DNA from: Polycladomyces abyssicola
Lineage (GTDB): Bacteria > Bacillota > Bacilli > Thermoactinomycetales > JIR-001
Direction: 5' to 3'
Assembly (NCBI RefSeq): GCF_018326425.1
Contig: NZ_AP024601.1
Span: 2,096,001-2,160,000, forward strand
DNA length: 64,000 nt
Position numbers and translations under genes: made by a program. The notes under the pieces are model-generated. The model was not told the origin of the DNA and did not search any database. It was given only the letters and a program-made list of their open reading frames with translations. Below, one piece after another: positions 32,026 through 40,301 of the stretch. Positions within the stretch are counted from its first letter, which is position 1; every line of letters begins with the position of its first letter.

Positions 32026-33729
32026 GTGATACCCTCGTTTTGGGGTAAACGATCGTTCCTGGCCGTCATCCTGACGTTGGGGCTTGCGGCGAGTCTGTGG
32101 CCGTCACGACCGGACGCCACTGTTTCAGTCATGTCGGTCCCTTCTCGCCCCCCCTCTTCTTCTGCCATGATCGGCGATTACGGTGGGGAAATTCGGGAGG
32201 CGAAACCCCGGAAAGACGGGATTCACCACATTGACACGCCCAAAATGATCCAACGGCTGCGGGAACTGAAGGTGAACACGTATTTTTACTTAATTTGGCA
32301 CGAGCCGACCGATTGGGATGATTTGCGCCGCGAATTTTTGCCTGCTGCCAAAAAAGCAGGGATACAGGTGTGGGCCTATCTCGTCCCGCCGAGTGAAGCG
32401 ATGGAGAAAGCTTCGGAACCGTTTGGTACCGATTATGTGGCTTGGTTTCGGGCGATCGGTCACCTCTCCCGTACATTTCCCAACCTCAAAGGCGTTGTGA
32501 TCGACGACTTCAATGACAACCGGGGATTTTTCACTCCACGATATACGGAACGATTTTGGCAGGCGGGTAAAGCGGAAAACCCCGATCTGCTTTTTTATCC
32601 GCAGGTTTACTTTCCCGGCATCACGACCGATTTTATTGAAGAGTATCATCACACGATCGACGGTGTGGTGATGACTTTCAGGGACGACAAATACAGAAAC
32701 ACGCACCGTCTGCAAAGCCTGCCGGGACAGGTGGAGCAGGCGCGCCGACTGTTGGCCCCCCGTGGGCTGCCATTGGTGTTGATGGTACATGCGAGCAAAT
32801 TGTCGGCCACCCCAGCCAGTCCCACTGTCACTTACGTGGACAAAGCTGTGCGCTTTGGAATGGATGCGCTGCGGAACCAACGTATTAAAGGATTGATCAC
32901 CTATGTATTGCACAAAGTGTGGTTTCCGGAAGTGAAAGAACGCCTAGCAAGATCCGGGACAGGATACGCCAGCGTGTTCGTCTCGCCCAACAACCTGACC
33001 CGAACGGGAACATCGGCCGGTTTCCGGCAGAGAATCCGCCTTTCCCCTTCGTCACGCTACCGATTCAAGTTCTCGTATATGAGCGTTTACCCGGATCAAG
33101 TGCCTCTTTCCCAAATGATCGGTCAATACCAAATGCAATTGTGGGTAGACCGACAGCTCGTGTGGCGCAGGGATTTGGTGACACAGGACCGGGAACGGTG
33201 GGAAGATCAAACCGTCGATCTCACTTCTTACCTCAAAGGGAAGCCGTCAGCTTTGATCACATTGTGCCTGACACGCATCAAAAACGGCCCTCCTGCATGG
33301 ATTTACATGGGATTTGACCGGTTGAAAACCGAAGGATTTACACTAGACAACCCGGACTTTGAATCGGTTAAAGCATGGACCGCGATCAGCACCAGTCCCG
33401 GGATGATCCCCTCTATGCTGCGGTTTGATTCCGGGAGACGAATCCGTGTCTATATCACCGTCTTGCGGTTGTACCATGCCTTTGATCTGTATCACCGCCT
33501 CCGGTCAGAAGTTCACCGACCGCTCATCCGGGAACTGGCGGAGCGATGGATGGACAGTATGGTGGAAGGGAAAAGGGAAGAATCTATCCGCCAATTGGAG
33601 GAAATGATGCGCTTTTTGGCCACCGAAAGCGAGTTTCCGCCCCAGGTAAAACTGCTCTTGCAATGCCGTGAAATGCTTCACCTTTTGCAAGTGAATGAAG
33701 CCCCATCCGTGCTGGATCGATCAGACTAA
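32026..33729 (+). CDS. Secreted putative TIM-barrel glycosidase-like protein
   Basis: A 567-residue protein with an N-terminal signal segment (RSFLAVILTLGLAASLWPS). Residues 45-300 look like a TIM barrel: MIQRLRELKVNTYFYLIWHEPTDWDDL, KKAGIQVWAYLVPP, LKGVVIDDFNDN (paired acids after strand 4) and DGVVMTFRD. Residues about 320-450 are beta-rich and could be a carbohydrate-binding or jelly-roll domain; a helical C terminus follows. I do not recognise a named family; a glycoside hydrolase role is inferred from the barrel and acidic residues. GTG start abuts the yqgV-type stop. Confidence 0.65.
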   Translation: MIPSFWGKRSFLAVILTLGLAASLWPSRPDATVSVMSVPSRPPSSSAMIGDYGGEIREAKPRKDGIHHIDTPKMIQRLRELKVNTYFYLIWHEPTDWDDLRREFLPAAKKAGIQVWAYLVPPSEAMEKASEPFGTDYVAWFRAIGHLSRTFPNLKGVVIDDFNDNRGFFTPRYTERFWQAGKAENPDLLFYPQVYFPGITTDFIEEYHHTIDGVVMTFRDDKYRNTHRLQSLPGQVEQARRLLAPRGLPLVLMVHASKLSATPASPTVTYVDKAVRFGMDALRNQRIKGLITYVLHKVWFPEVKERLARSGTGYASVFVSPNNLTRTGTSAGFRQRIRLSPSSRYRFKFSYMSVYPDQVPLSQMIGQYQMQLWVDRQLVWRRDLVTQDRERWEDQTVDLTSYLKGKPSALITLCLTRIKNGPPAWIYMGFDRLKTEGFTLDNPDFESVKAWTAISTSPGMIPSMLRFDSGRRIRVYITVLRLYHAFDLYHRLRSEVHRPLIRELAERWMDSMVEGKREESIRQLEEMMRFLATESEFPPQVKLLLQCREMLHLLQVNEAPSVLDRSD

Positions 33730-33761
33730 AACACCCTGCGGAGACGCTTCCGCAGGGTGTT
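33730..33761 (+). terminator. Terminator after the secreted TIM-barrel gene
   Basis: AACACCCTGCGGA pairs exactly with TCCGCAGGGTGTT, followed by AGTTTTATTG. It may also serve the converging gene at 33766. Confidence 0.9.
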
Positions 33762-33765
33762 AGTT

Positions 33766-34044
33766 TTATTGATTCTCATCATCCAGCAAGAAATTATCCG
33801 CTCCATCTGCAATGGCCAACTCATTTTCCAATGGGTTGATCACATTGAGATAGTAATGGGCCGCCTCTGACTCCTGTCCACTGCGAATCATTTCCCAATA
33901 AGTCCGGTAGCTCTCTCGCAGCAGTTGAAATTTTTTGCGGAATTCCGCTTCAGAAAGAATGGGAGGGCGTCCGTCCCCCTCCTCGGACCAAAACATCTTG
34001 TAGCGTTCAATATACGCCTCGTAAGAAGAAAAAGGATGCATCAT
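33766..34044 (-). CDS. Hypothetical acidic helical protein
   Basis: A 92-residue soluble protein, helical and aromatic-rich: YEAYIERYKMFWSEEGDGRPPILSEAEFRKKFQLLRESYRTYWEMI, then HYYLNVINPLENELAIADGADNFLLDDENQ. No family is recognised. Two adjacent ATG codons could start it; AAAAGG precedes. It is followed by a shared terminator and lies downstream of a frameshifted gene on the same strand. Real coding is supported by composition and the tidy termini. Confidence 0.6.
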   Translation of the reverse strand: MMHPFSSYEAYIERYKMFWSEEGDGRPPILSEAEFRKKFQLLRESYRTYWEMIRSGQESEAAHYYLNVINPLENELAIADGADNFLLDDENQ

Positions 34045-34152
34045 ACCTTTTCAACCTCTTCCATCCGTTTGGTTTAGCCTTTCCCGCTGATAGCGGATCC
34101 ATGCATCTCGGCAGTGCCACCGTGATTCCAACCATGGATGGAAAATGGTTCA

Positions 34153-34685
34153 TCAAACGCGATCTTCCCATTTTAAGGACACTTCCATCGACTTTCCCTG
34201 CCGTGTGGTGATCATAAGACACGCTTTGCTATCCATCCTCTCGAAGAAAAAACGGGTTTCTTCCGTTCGGTAAAAATGTGCGGACAACCAGCCCGGACAG
34301 CTGTCGTTCCCTTCCACCCGGTACAGCCAAATGGCTTTCCCTCATGCCGATCCAACGGCCGAATACGGTAATCGTGGCCACGATCACGTAATATCAGCCA
34401 CGCATCTGTCACCACGATCGGACGAGCTGATTGATTTACCCACACCACATCCACTTCCACCATTGCGACCTGCGCTTCCTTCCGTCGTTCCGTGCGGCTT
34501 CCCCATCCCCCCTTTCCGGTATCACCGAATCGATAATAGCAAGCCCGAACCCGTCTCACCTGTACACTCAACCGCCCCCTGCCCTGAAACCATGCGGACA
34601 ACAGGTCCTTCACAAAAGAAAAAAACAGGCCGATCAGCCCACCAACCAAAGCAGTGATCGCGATACTCAGCCATTTTGCCGCCAC
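34153..34685 (-). pseudogene. Membrane-anchored hypothetical protein with frameshift
   Basis: From a GTG at 34685 (AAGGAGG eight bases upstream) the frame reads AAKWLSIAITALVGGLIGLFFSFVKDLL, one membrane helix, then a beta-rich domain with VAMVEVDVVWVNQSARPIVVTDAWLILRDRGHDYRIRPLDRHEG. Around 34330 the sense moves to another frame: AIWLYRVEGNDSCPGWLSAHFYRTEETRFFFERMDSKACL ending KWEDRV at 34153. The uninterrupted frame ends in unlikely residues at 34212. A single-base indel in GGGAAAGCC explains this. The unbroken protein would be about 177 residues; family unknown. Confidence 0.6.
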
Positions 34686-34904
34686 CGGTAGCGCCTCCTT
34701 GTGCGGGTTGGCTGAAGATCGAAGAACAAACTGCTTTGACTCATATTTATGGCGTAAGGCATTTCCACATGAAAGAACGACCTATCGAACGCAAAATGGT
34801 TGACAATATCTGCTGAATCCGATTGCCCGCCTCCGTTCCGTAGCAACAGATAGAAATCGGACGGGAATTTCAGACCCGCTACCGAAATCACTTATGGCTA
34901 ATCA

Positions 34905-35735
34905 TCAGTTGCCCCCGGCATCCGCCACTTGGGAACCGGTATCGTCCAGTCCGATGGCGTTCAGAATGGCAGTGGCAATTAACCGGTGGCCGCGGGTGTT
35001 GGGATGAATCTGATCCGCCAACCAATCGCGGTGTTCCGGTCTCAACAGATCGTCTATCTCAACGACGATGCACCCCGGTTGGGCGGAAACGGTTTGAGAC
35101 AAAGCCGTATTCCAGTTGTCCAACAGTTTTTCTGTAAGGGGGAAATACAACGCATCCGGCGGTACCGGGTTATACAACGAAGTAACCAGAATAACGGCAG
35201 TGGGATTCTCCTGTCGAATCAGTGTCAGAATTTGATTCAGATGACGGACAAATCCGTCCCTGATTTCATCAAAAGAAGAGAATGCTTCCCACGGTTGGGA
35301 GCGCTTCAGTGCCACTTTCAACACATCGTTTCCGCCGATGGTGATGGTGATCAGATCCGCTTGCCGGATTTTACGCTTCATCTCGGGTTTGTGCAACGCT
35401 ACCCACAATTGTGATGAGGTTTGGCCGGACACACCTTGATTGTCCAGTTGCACCGGCAAATGATGTCGTTCGAGCCTGTCTGCCACTTCCGCGGCGTATC
35501 CGCGTGGAGCCCCTTTCCCCAATGCGACCGAATCGCCCAATGCCAGATAATGCAGGCTTCCTTCTCGACCCGCACGCGTTTTCAATGTTTGCAACATGGA
35601 GGGAGCTTCATGAACAATGCCGGTATCGAGAGAGCGTGCAGAGACGGACGGGTGCGATGCTTGCATCCACTCCCAACCGGCCCAACCGAAGACGCTGATC
35701 CAAACGGCCAGGATCAACGTCCATACTTTGTTCAC
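34905..35735 (-). CDS. SGNH/GDSL-family lipase or esterase, exported
   Basis: A 276-residue SGNH hydrolase with an N-terminal signal/anchor (VWTLILAVWISVFGWAGWEW). Block I is LHYLALGDSVALGKGA (nucleophile Ser in GDS, about residue 69), block III ITITIGGNDVL (Asn oxyanion hole), and block V LADQIHPNTRGHRLIA (Asp and His of the triad). It resembles YpmR-type secreted esterases of Bacillales. GTG at 35735 is taken as start since GGGAGG lies eight bases upstream. Substrate is unknown: acyl lipids or wall acetyl groups are possible. Confidence 0.88.
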   Translation of the reverse strand: MNKVWTLILAVWISVFGWAGWEWMQASHPSVSARSLDTGIVHEAPSMLQTLKTRAGREGSLHYLALGDSVALGKGAPRGYAAEVADRLERHHLPVQLDNQGVSGQTSSQLWVALHKPEMKRKIRQADLITITIGGNDVLKVALKRSQPWEAFSSFDEIRDGFVRHLNQILTLIRQENPTAVILVTSLYNPVPPDALYFPLTEKLLDNWNTALSQTVSAQPGCIVVEIDDLLRPEHRDWLADQIHPNTRGHRLIATAILNAIGLDDTGSQVADAGGN

Positions 35736-35902
35736 GTCACTCACCTCCCGCTCTCGTTGTCTCCTTAAGTATACAAGAGTTAGATCACATTCCCATTTCA
35801 TCCATATAAAAGGAATGTAATAGGAATATTACATATTTTTTTCATAAAAAAATGCTATTATGATCGGTTTCCCTGCATTATTGAAATTGAACAAAACAAA
35901 AT

Positions 35903-35945
35903 CGGCGTTGATCGTTCCACCCAAAGAGTGGAATGACCAACGCCG
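35903..35945 (-). terminator. Terminator of rnpB
   Basis: Minus-strand CGGCGTTGGTCATTCCAC pairs with GTGGAACGATCAACGCCG (few mismatches, seven-base loop), then ATTTTGTTTTG. Confidence 0.85.
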
Positions 35946-35974
35946 AACCGATTTCTGGTGTAAAGTAAAATCAT

Positions 35975-36434
35975 GATCTCCGTACAAGCTCCGCGGAAAG
36001 CAAACCATAAGCCGAGTTCTGTACTCCGAGCGGTACTGACGGCGGCTTGTTCGCCTCCCGCCCATTGGAGTGGCAATCATCTGTCTAGGCTGTGCATTGC
36101 TGCACAGCTCCAGCGACCTACCCGGGATCACTGCGGGCCACAGTTGCGTGCCAAGCACGCTGATCCCCTATCAGGTCTTGCTCCGGGTGGGGTTTACCTA
36201 GCCGGCATGTCTCCATGCCGCTGGTGCGCTCTTACCGCACCGTTGCACCCTTGCCTGTGAAGTGCCGAAGCACTTCCATCGGCGGTCTACATTTCTGTGG
36301 CACTAGCCTTAGGGTCGCCCCCACCGGCCGTTAGCCGGCACCCTGCCCTATGGAGCTCGGACTTTCCTCCCGTGGCGCCTTGCGGCGATCCACCGGCGAT
36401 TGCCTGGTTTACTTTCCGCTCTTTAACGGAGATC
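35975..36434 (-). ncRNA. rnpB: RNase P RNA, type A-like architecture
   Basis: The minus strand carries the RNase P core: GAGGAAAGTCCGAGCTCCATAG (CR-I), a P7-P8 cruciform with GGTGCCGG and CAGTGCCACAGAAATG-like text, GTGCGGTAAGAGCGCACC (CR-II/III), GGTAAACCCCACCCGGAGCAAG and, near the 3' end, AGACAGATGATTGCC and ACAGAACTCGGCTTA (CR-V). P1 is closed by GATCTCCGT at 36434 and ACGGAGATC at 35975. The text GCTCCATAGGGCAGGGTGCC is that of type A ribozymes, whereas most Bacillales have type B. It processes tRNA 5' ends together with RnpA. Confidence 0.93.
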
Positions 36435-36457
36435 CACTGTATCAAACCGGAGATTAC

Positions 36458-36486
36458 ATTTTATCAAATCCCGCTCTTCGTCGCAA
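36458..36486 (-). promoter_or_regulatory. Sigma-A-type promoter of rnpB
   Basis: Minus-strand TTGCGA (36486-36481), a 17-base spacer, then TAAAAT (36463-36458). The start site expected from this spacing is about 15 bases upstream of the RNase P P1 stem. Confidence 0.65.
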
Positions 36487-36503
36487 GTGGTATTCATTAA
36501 CAA

Positions 36504-37607
36504 TCAGGCAAAGCGGAATGGATTGGTATCCACTTTGGAAGGTGTAATCGTCACATCCGGCAAGGCCGAGCGCAACTTTTCACAGACCCGGGGCACGACC
36601 CAGCGCTCTACGTGATGCCCCGGATCGATCAAGCACAATCCGTCAGCCAACGCATCTTGCGCCGTGTGGAAATCAATGTCCCCGGTGATGTAGACATCCG
36701 CTTGTTGATCCAATGCTGCGGAATAAAAACGGCCACCAGATCCGCCCATGATCGCCACACGTTGCACTTGTCGATCCGGGTCACCCACAAACCGTACGCC
36801 ATCGATTTCGTATGCGGATTTGACCTGTTCAGCCAGTTGCCGCAGATTCACCGGTTGCGGCAAATGGCCAACGCGACCCAGCCCCATGGCTGGTCCTGAA
36901 TTGTCCAAGGGGTAGAGGTCGTAAGCTACTTCTTCGTAGGGGTGTGCATCCAGCATCGCTCGAATGACTCGTGATTGAATCGATTCTGTGATGATGGTCT
37001 CCAGCCTGATTTCCTTGACACGCTCCAATTTTCCCTGTTCGCCGATATAGGGGTTGGTTCCCTCCCGCGGAAGGAACGTACCGGTACCGTTCACGTTAAA
37101 CGTACAATGACTGTATTGGCCGATCCAACCGGCACCCGCTTCACACATGGCGTTTAACACCGCTTCATGATGATCTTCCGGTACAAAGACCACGATTTTT
37201 TTCAACCGTTCGTGAATATGCGGGAGCAACACTTCCGTATCCTGCAAGCCCAACCGTTCCGCCAGTACATCGTTGACACCGTCATCGGCGGTGTCCAGAT
37301 TGGTATGGGCAATGTAAACCTGGATCTGATGCTGTAACAGTTTTTGGTATAACCGACCTGCAGGCCGGTCCGTCCGGAGCGATGAGACCGGTTTGTAAAT
37401 GACCGCATGATGGGCCACGATCCAGTTCGCCCCAAGACGAATCGCTTCATCCACCACGTCTTCAGTCACATCCAAGGTAACCAAAACCCCGCGAACCTCT
37501 GCATCCGGATTTCCCACTTGCAAGCCGATCCGATCTTTTTCCACCGCCAACCGCGGCGGAGCCCATGCTTCCATGGCCCGAATCAATTCACGTCCTTGAA
37601 TCCCCAT
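36504..37607 (-). CDS. Nif3-like dinuclear metal-centre protein (YqfO)
   Basis: A 367-residue protein of the Nif3/YqfO family, with the typical central PII-like insertion. Metal residues are in NWIVAHHAVIYKP (His-His), IAHTNLDTADDGVND and, near the C terminus, LCLIDPGHHVERWVVPRV. The insertion spans about residues 130-230 (KIVVFVPEDHHEAVLNAMCEAGAGWIGQYSHC). Role is unsettled; it has been linked to GTP cyclohydrolase-like fold and metal handling. It overlaps trmK by 25 bases, the usual partner order in Bacillales. Start at 37607 follows AGGAGG. Confidence 0.93.
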   Translation of the reverse strand: MGIQGRELIRAMEAWAPPRLAVEKDRIGLQVGNPDAEVRGVLVTLDVTEDVVDEAIRLGANWIVAHHAVIYKPVSSLRTDRPAGRLYQKLLQHQIQVYIAHTNLDTADDGVNDVLAERLGLQDTEVLLPHIHERLKKIVVFVPEDHHEAVLNAMCEAGAGWIGQYSHCTFNVNGTGTFLPREGTNPYIGEQGKLERVKEIRLETIITESIQSRVIRAMLDAHPYEEVAYDLYPLDNSGPAMGLGRVGHLPQPVNLRQLAEQVKSAYEIDGVRFVGDPDRQVQRVAIMGGSGGRFYSAALDQQADVYITGDIDFHTAQDALADGLCLIDPGHHVERWVVPRVCEKLRSALPDVTITPSKVDTNPFRFA

Positions 37608-38335
37608 TGCTCGATCCTCCTCCACTCTTCGATTTCACGGGCAATCTCAGCTCTGCGCTTCAGGCCTTCATCCGACTTCGCCGCCTGAAGCCGATCAGCG
37701 ATGCGGTGTTTCTCCTCCAATATTTCCCGAATCCTTCGCTTGAGCAACGGATGTCTTCTTTTCCATAACCAGGGCCCGAGGATCATCAGTTGTTCGGACG
37801 TCAACGGAGGTTGGTGGTAAAGCCCCGGATTTTCCCCTGGTTCCGCAACCAGGATTTCATATAAAATTCCCCCGTCTTCCACCAACTCTTCCTCCGTCAG
37901 TGTCCATCCGTTGTCCGCAAGCCATCGGCGAACATACTGGCCATCGGTGTTGGGCTGCAACACCAATTGACGCACACCGGCCAATTTCTCTTTCCCTTCC
38001 TCCAATATGCGGGTGATCAGTGCACCGCCCATCCCGGCGATCGTGATGACATCCACTTCCCCCGGACGCAAAACGGACAACCCATCTCCTTGACGAACGT
38101 CGATCTGTTCTTGCCATCCGGCTTGCCGCACACGTCTGAGCGCGTTTTGGAATGGGCCTGTATGTATTTCCCCGGCAATTCCACGAACCAGCTTTCCGGA
38201 GTCCGCCAGTGTAATCAACAACAAGGCGTGATCGGCACCGATATCCGCCACTGTTCCCGGCTTGACCTTTTGCGCGATCACTTTCAACCGCTTGGACACT
38301 TGGACGGAAGGTGCATTCTCATTTGGTTGCACCAT
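37583..38335 (-). CDS. trmK: tRNA (adenine(22)-N1)-methyltransferase TrmK
   Basis: A 250-residue class I methyltransferase. Motif I is VADIGADHALLLITLADSG, motif IV-like VDVITIAGMGGALITRILEEG, then LVLQPNTDGQYVRRWLADNGW; a C-terminal coiled coil (about 190-250) is typical of TrmK (YqfN). It makes m1A22 in the D loop of tRNAs such as tRNA-Ser and tRNA-Tyr. The start at 38335 follows AAGGAGG by eight bases. It lies next to nif3 and belongs to the sigA macrolocus, here separated from rpoD by about 6 kb of other genes. Confidence 0.94.
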   Translation of the reverse strand: MVQPNENAPSVQVSKRLKVIAQKVKPGTVADIGADHALLLITLADSGKLVRGIAGEIHTGPFQNALRRVRQAGWQEQIDVRQGDGLSVLRPGEVDVITIAGMGGALITRILEEGKEKLAGVRQLVLQPNTDGQYVRRWLADNGWTLTEEELVEDGGILYEILVAEPGENPGLYHQPPLTSEQLMILGPWLWKRRHPLLKRRIREILEEKHRIADRLQAAKSDEGLKRRAEIAREIEEWRRIEQWGFKDVN

Positions 38336-38506
38336 GAATGCATCCTCCTTCGGCAATCCTTCGTCTTTCCCATTATAACGAATCGAACTCAACTCCGCGA
38401 TGCCGTTGTCCATGAACGCTTTTGAAGTGGAGTGGATAAAATGAAAGGGCGGGACGTTCGCCCTACGTCCCGCGCGATGCCATTTCGATTAGGGGAGGCG
38501 AATGGA

Positions 38507-38725
38507 TTGCCCACCGCCAATCAGATTTTCCATGCGAAGATCGGCAAAGTCGACTCCACCGCCACCATCAATTGGGGAGACACCATGAATGTCAGCCCAT
38601 CGTCCAACGTCAAGGATATCGGCGGCTCATTTCCCATAGGAGATTTTTCTCTCAATATCACCGGCAGCCCCAATCAGGCGATTGACCCGGATATTATCGA
38701 TCAAGCCGGGGAGGTACGTATTTAG
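38507..38725 (+). CDS. GerPA/GerPF-family spore germination protein, solitary copy
   Basis: A 72-residue protein in the family size: MPTANQIFHAKIGKVDSTATINWGDTMNVSPSSNVKDIGGSFPIGDFSLNITG ending QAIDPDIIDQAGEVRI. It has the GDTMNVSP and FxxGDFxxNxTG segments and the IDPDxxDQ end of GerPA/GerPF. TTG at 38507 is chosen because GGGGAGG lies eight bases upstream; the longer frame has a low-quality N terminus. It is about 14 kb away from the four-copy array and on the other strand, closest in sequence to true GerPF. Confidence 0.85.
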   Translation: MPTANQIFHAKIGKVDSTATINWGDTMNVSPSSNVKDIGGSFPIGDFSLNITGSPNQAIDPDIIDQAGEVRI

Positions 38726-38761
38726 ACCATCCTCTTTTCCAAGTCCGTTCATTTACTTTTA

Positions 38762-40204
38762 TTATCGTGTTTTAAAGTACAGCCACTTGTCGAAAAACGG
38801 AGTCAGGTCTTTGCCGGTCACTTCATTGGCAACCCGGATAAAATCCTCGGTGGTAGCGATTTGATACTGATACCGTTGATAATACGTTCTCAAAATCCGC
38901 AACACCTTGTCCTTGCCGATTTCGTCCGCCAGTTCCCACATCATAGCCGCCGGGCGGGTATACACCATCAATCCGTAAACAAGATCCGAATAACGGTACA
39001 AAGATTCAACCGAGGTGACACCCGTTTTCCGGTTGATTCGATTGCAGTGCTCCGCGGCACGGATCAGGAGCTCCCGCTCGTCTTCTCCCATTTGGTCATG
39101 CATGAAGAGAAACTCGGAAAATGTGGTCAATCCTTCGTCCAACCACGGCTCTTTCACTTGATTGTTGCCCACCACTCCATACCACCACTGATGGGCCAAC
39201 TCGTGGACGACTACATTAACGGCGGGCCGTTCTCCTTGTCGTGTGGGGATTTTGGGAATCGAAGTGACCAAACCGGGATATTCCATCCCCGCGATCCCAT
39301 ACCCTGTTTCTCCCAATACCACATCCACTTCGTCATACGGATAGGCGCCAAAACGTTGAGAGAAGAACTTCATCCCGGATACGGCAGCATCGTGCAGCTC
39401 CTGGGCCACGTCCTCCATACCGGGCAAATACCAAAGCCGTACACGAACAGAACCGGCCTTCCCCTGAACCTGCTCATAATCTTTGGTGATGACGGCTGCA
39501 AAATCCCGTACATTGTGACGGCGCAGGGTGGTGACAACTCCTTGTACCGGGTCTTCCGGGTCACGAGCCGAAGTGATCAAACGATATCCCGAAGGCACAT
39601 GGAATGTAATCTCAAAATCGGACATCCGGGTGTAAAACGGGTCGCCGATGGTCGTATACGGTTCAATATGCCAACCGTCTTGATCTTTTACGGCCAGCAT
39701 CGGATACCATTGAGCCAAGAAAGCGGTTCGTTTGAATGTGTTCAAGCGGGTGCCGCCCTTGGGCAACTGCAACCGGTAATCCATGTCGATCCGCACTGTC
39801 TTTCTTGTTCCCACTTGTTGGGGCAACGGTACCTTCATTACCGTCTCTTTCACCTGTTGGGCGACGGAAACGCCGTCTACTTTCACACGGGAAACATGAA
39901 GATACCCCGGTTGCTTTGGTTTGGTATGGGCTCCCCATTTCCAATGCGCAAAAGCGTTCGGATACAAATGAAAATAGACTTCCCGCAAATCACTTACCTG
40001 TTTGGCGGGTAATGTCACCGTTACATGACCGGTAACCTGTGCTGATTCGTCATGATAATGGGCCGTGATCCGATAATGCGGACGCTCCGTTTTTTCCGCA
40101 GATGAGGCCGTCCGCAACACATTCATCGGACGAGGCGACCAACCGGTCACAATTACACTGATCACAGCCAAACAACCGAACCAAAAGAAAAAACGGCGTA
40201 TCAT
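38762..40204 (-). CDS. M1-family zinc aminopeptidase-like protein, exported
   Basis: A 480-residue gluzincin. N-terminal signal/anchor MIRRFFFWFGCLAVISVIVTGW, then the M1 beta-saddle domain (RITAHYHDESAQVTGHVTVTLPAK). The catalytic domain has a GYGIAGMEYPGLV exopeptidase loop (GxMEN variant), the zinc site HELAHQWWYG with His334, Glu335, His338, and the third ligand Glu357 in WLDEGLT. It should trim N-terminal residues outside the cell or at the membrane. The GMEYP replacement of GAMEN may change specificity. The start is placed at the anchor; its ribosome binding site is weak. Confidence 0.88.
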   Translation of the reverse strand: MIRRFFFWFGCLAVISVIVTGWSPRPMNVLRTASSAEKTERPHYRITAHYHDESAQVTGHVTVTLPAKQVSDLREVYFHLYPNAFAHWKWGAHTKPKQPGYLHVSRVKVDGVSVAQQVKETVMKVPLPQQVGTRKTVRIDMDYRLQLPKGGTRLNTFKRTAFLAQWYPMLAVKDQDGWHIEPYTTIGDPFYTRMSDFEITFHVPSGYRLITSARDPEDPVQGVVTTLRRHNVRDFAAVITKDYEQVQGKAGSVRVRLWYLPGMEDVAQELHDAAVSGMKFFSQRFGAYPYDEVDVVLGETGYGIAGMEYPGLVTSIPKIPTRQGERPAVNVVVHELAHQWWYGVVGNNQVKEPWLDEGLTTFSEFLFMHDQMGEDERELLIRAAEHCNRINRKTGVTSVESLYRYSDLVYGLMVYTRPAAMMWELADEIGKDKVLRILRTYYQRYQYQIATTEDFIRVANEVTGKDLTPFFDKWLYFKTR

Positions 40205-40301
40205 CCGTTCATCAACCCATTTCTGTTGGAGATTTTCCTTTATAGAATGATCCAACCGAAAGGGAAATATGAACGGCAAGCGCCGTCAATCAACATAGAG
40301 T

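Noticed and set aside
38861-40012. 383-codon plus-strand open frame opposite the M1 peptidase
   Set aside because: Mirror frame with no start signal; the minus-strand gene has intact zinc motifs.
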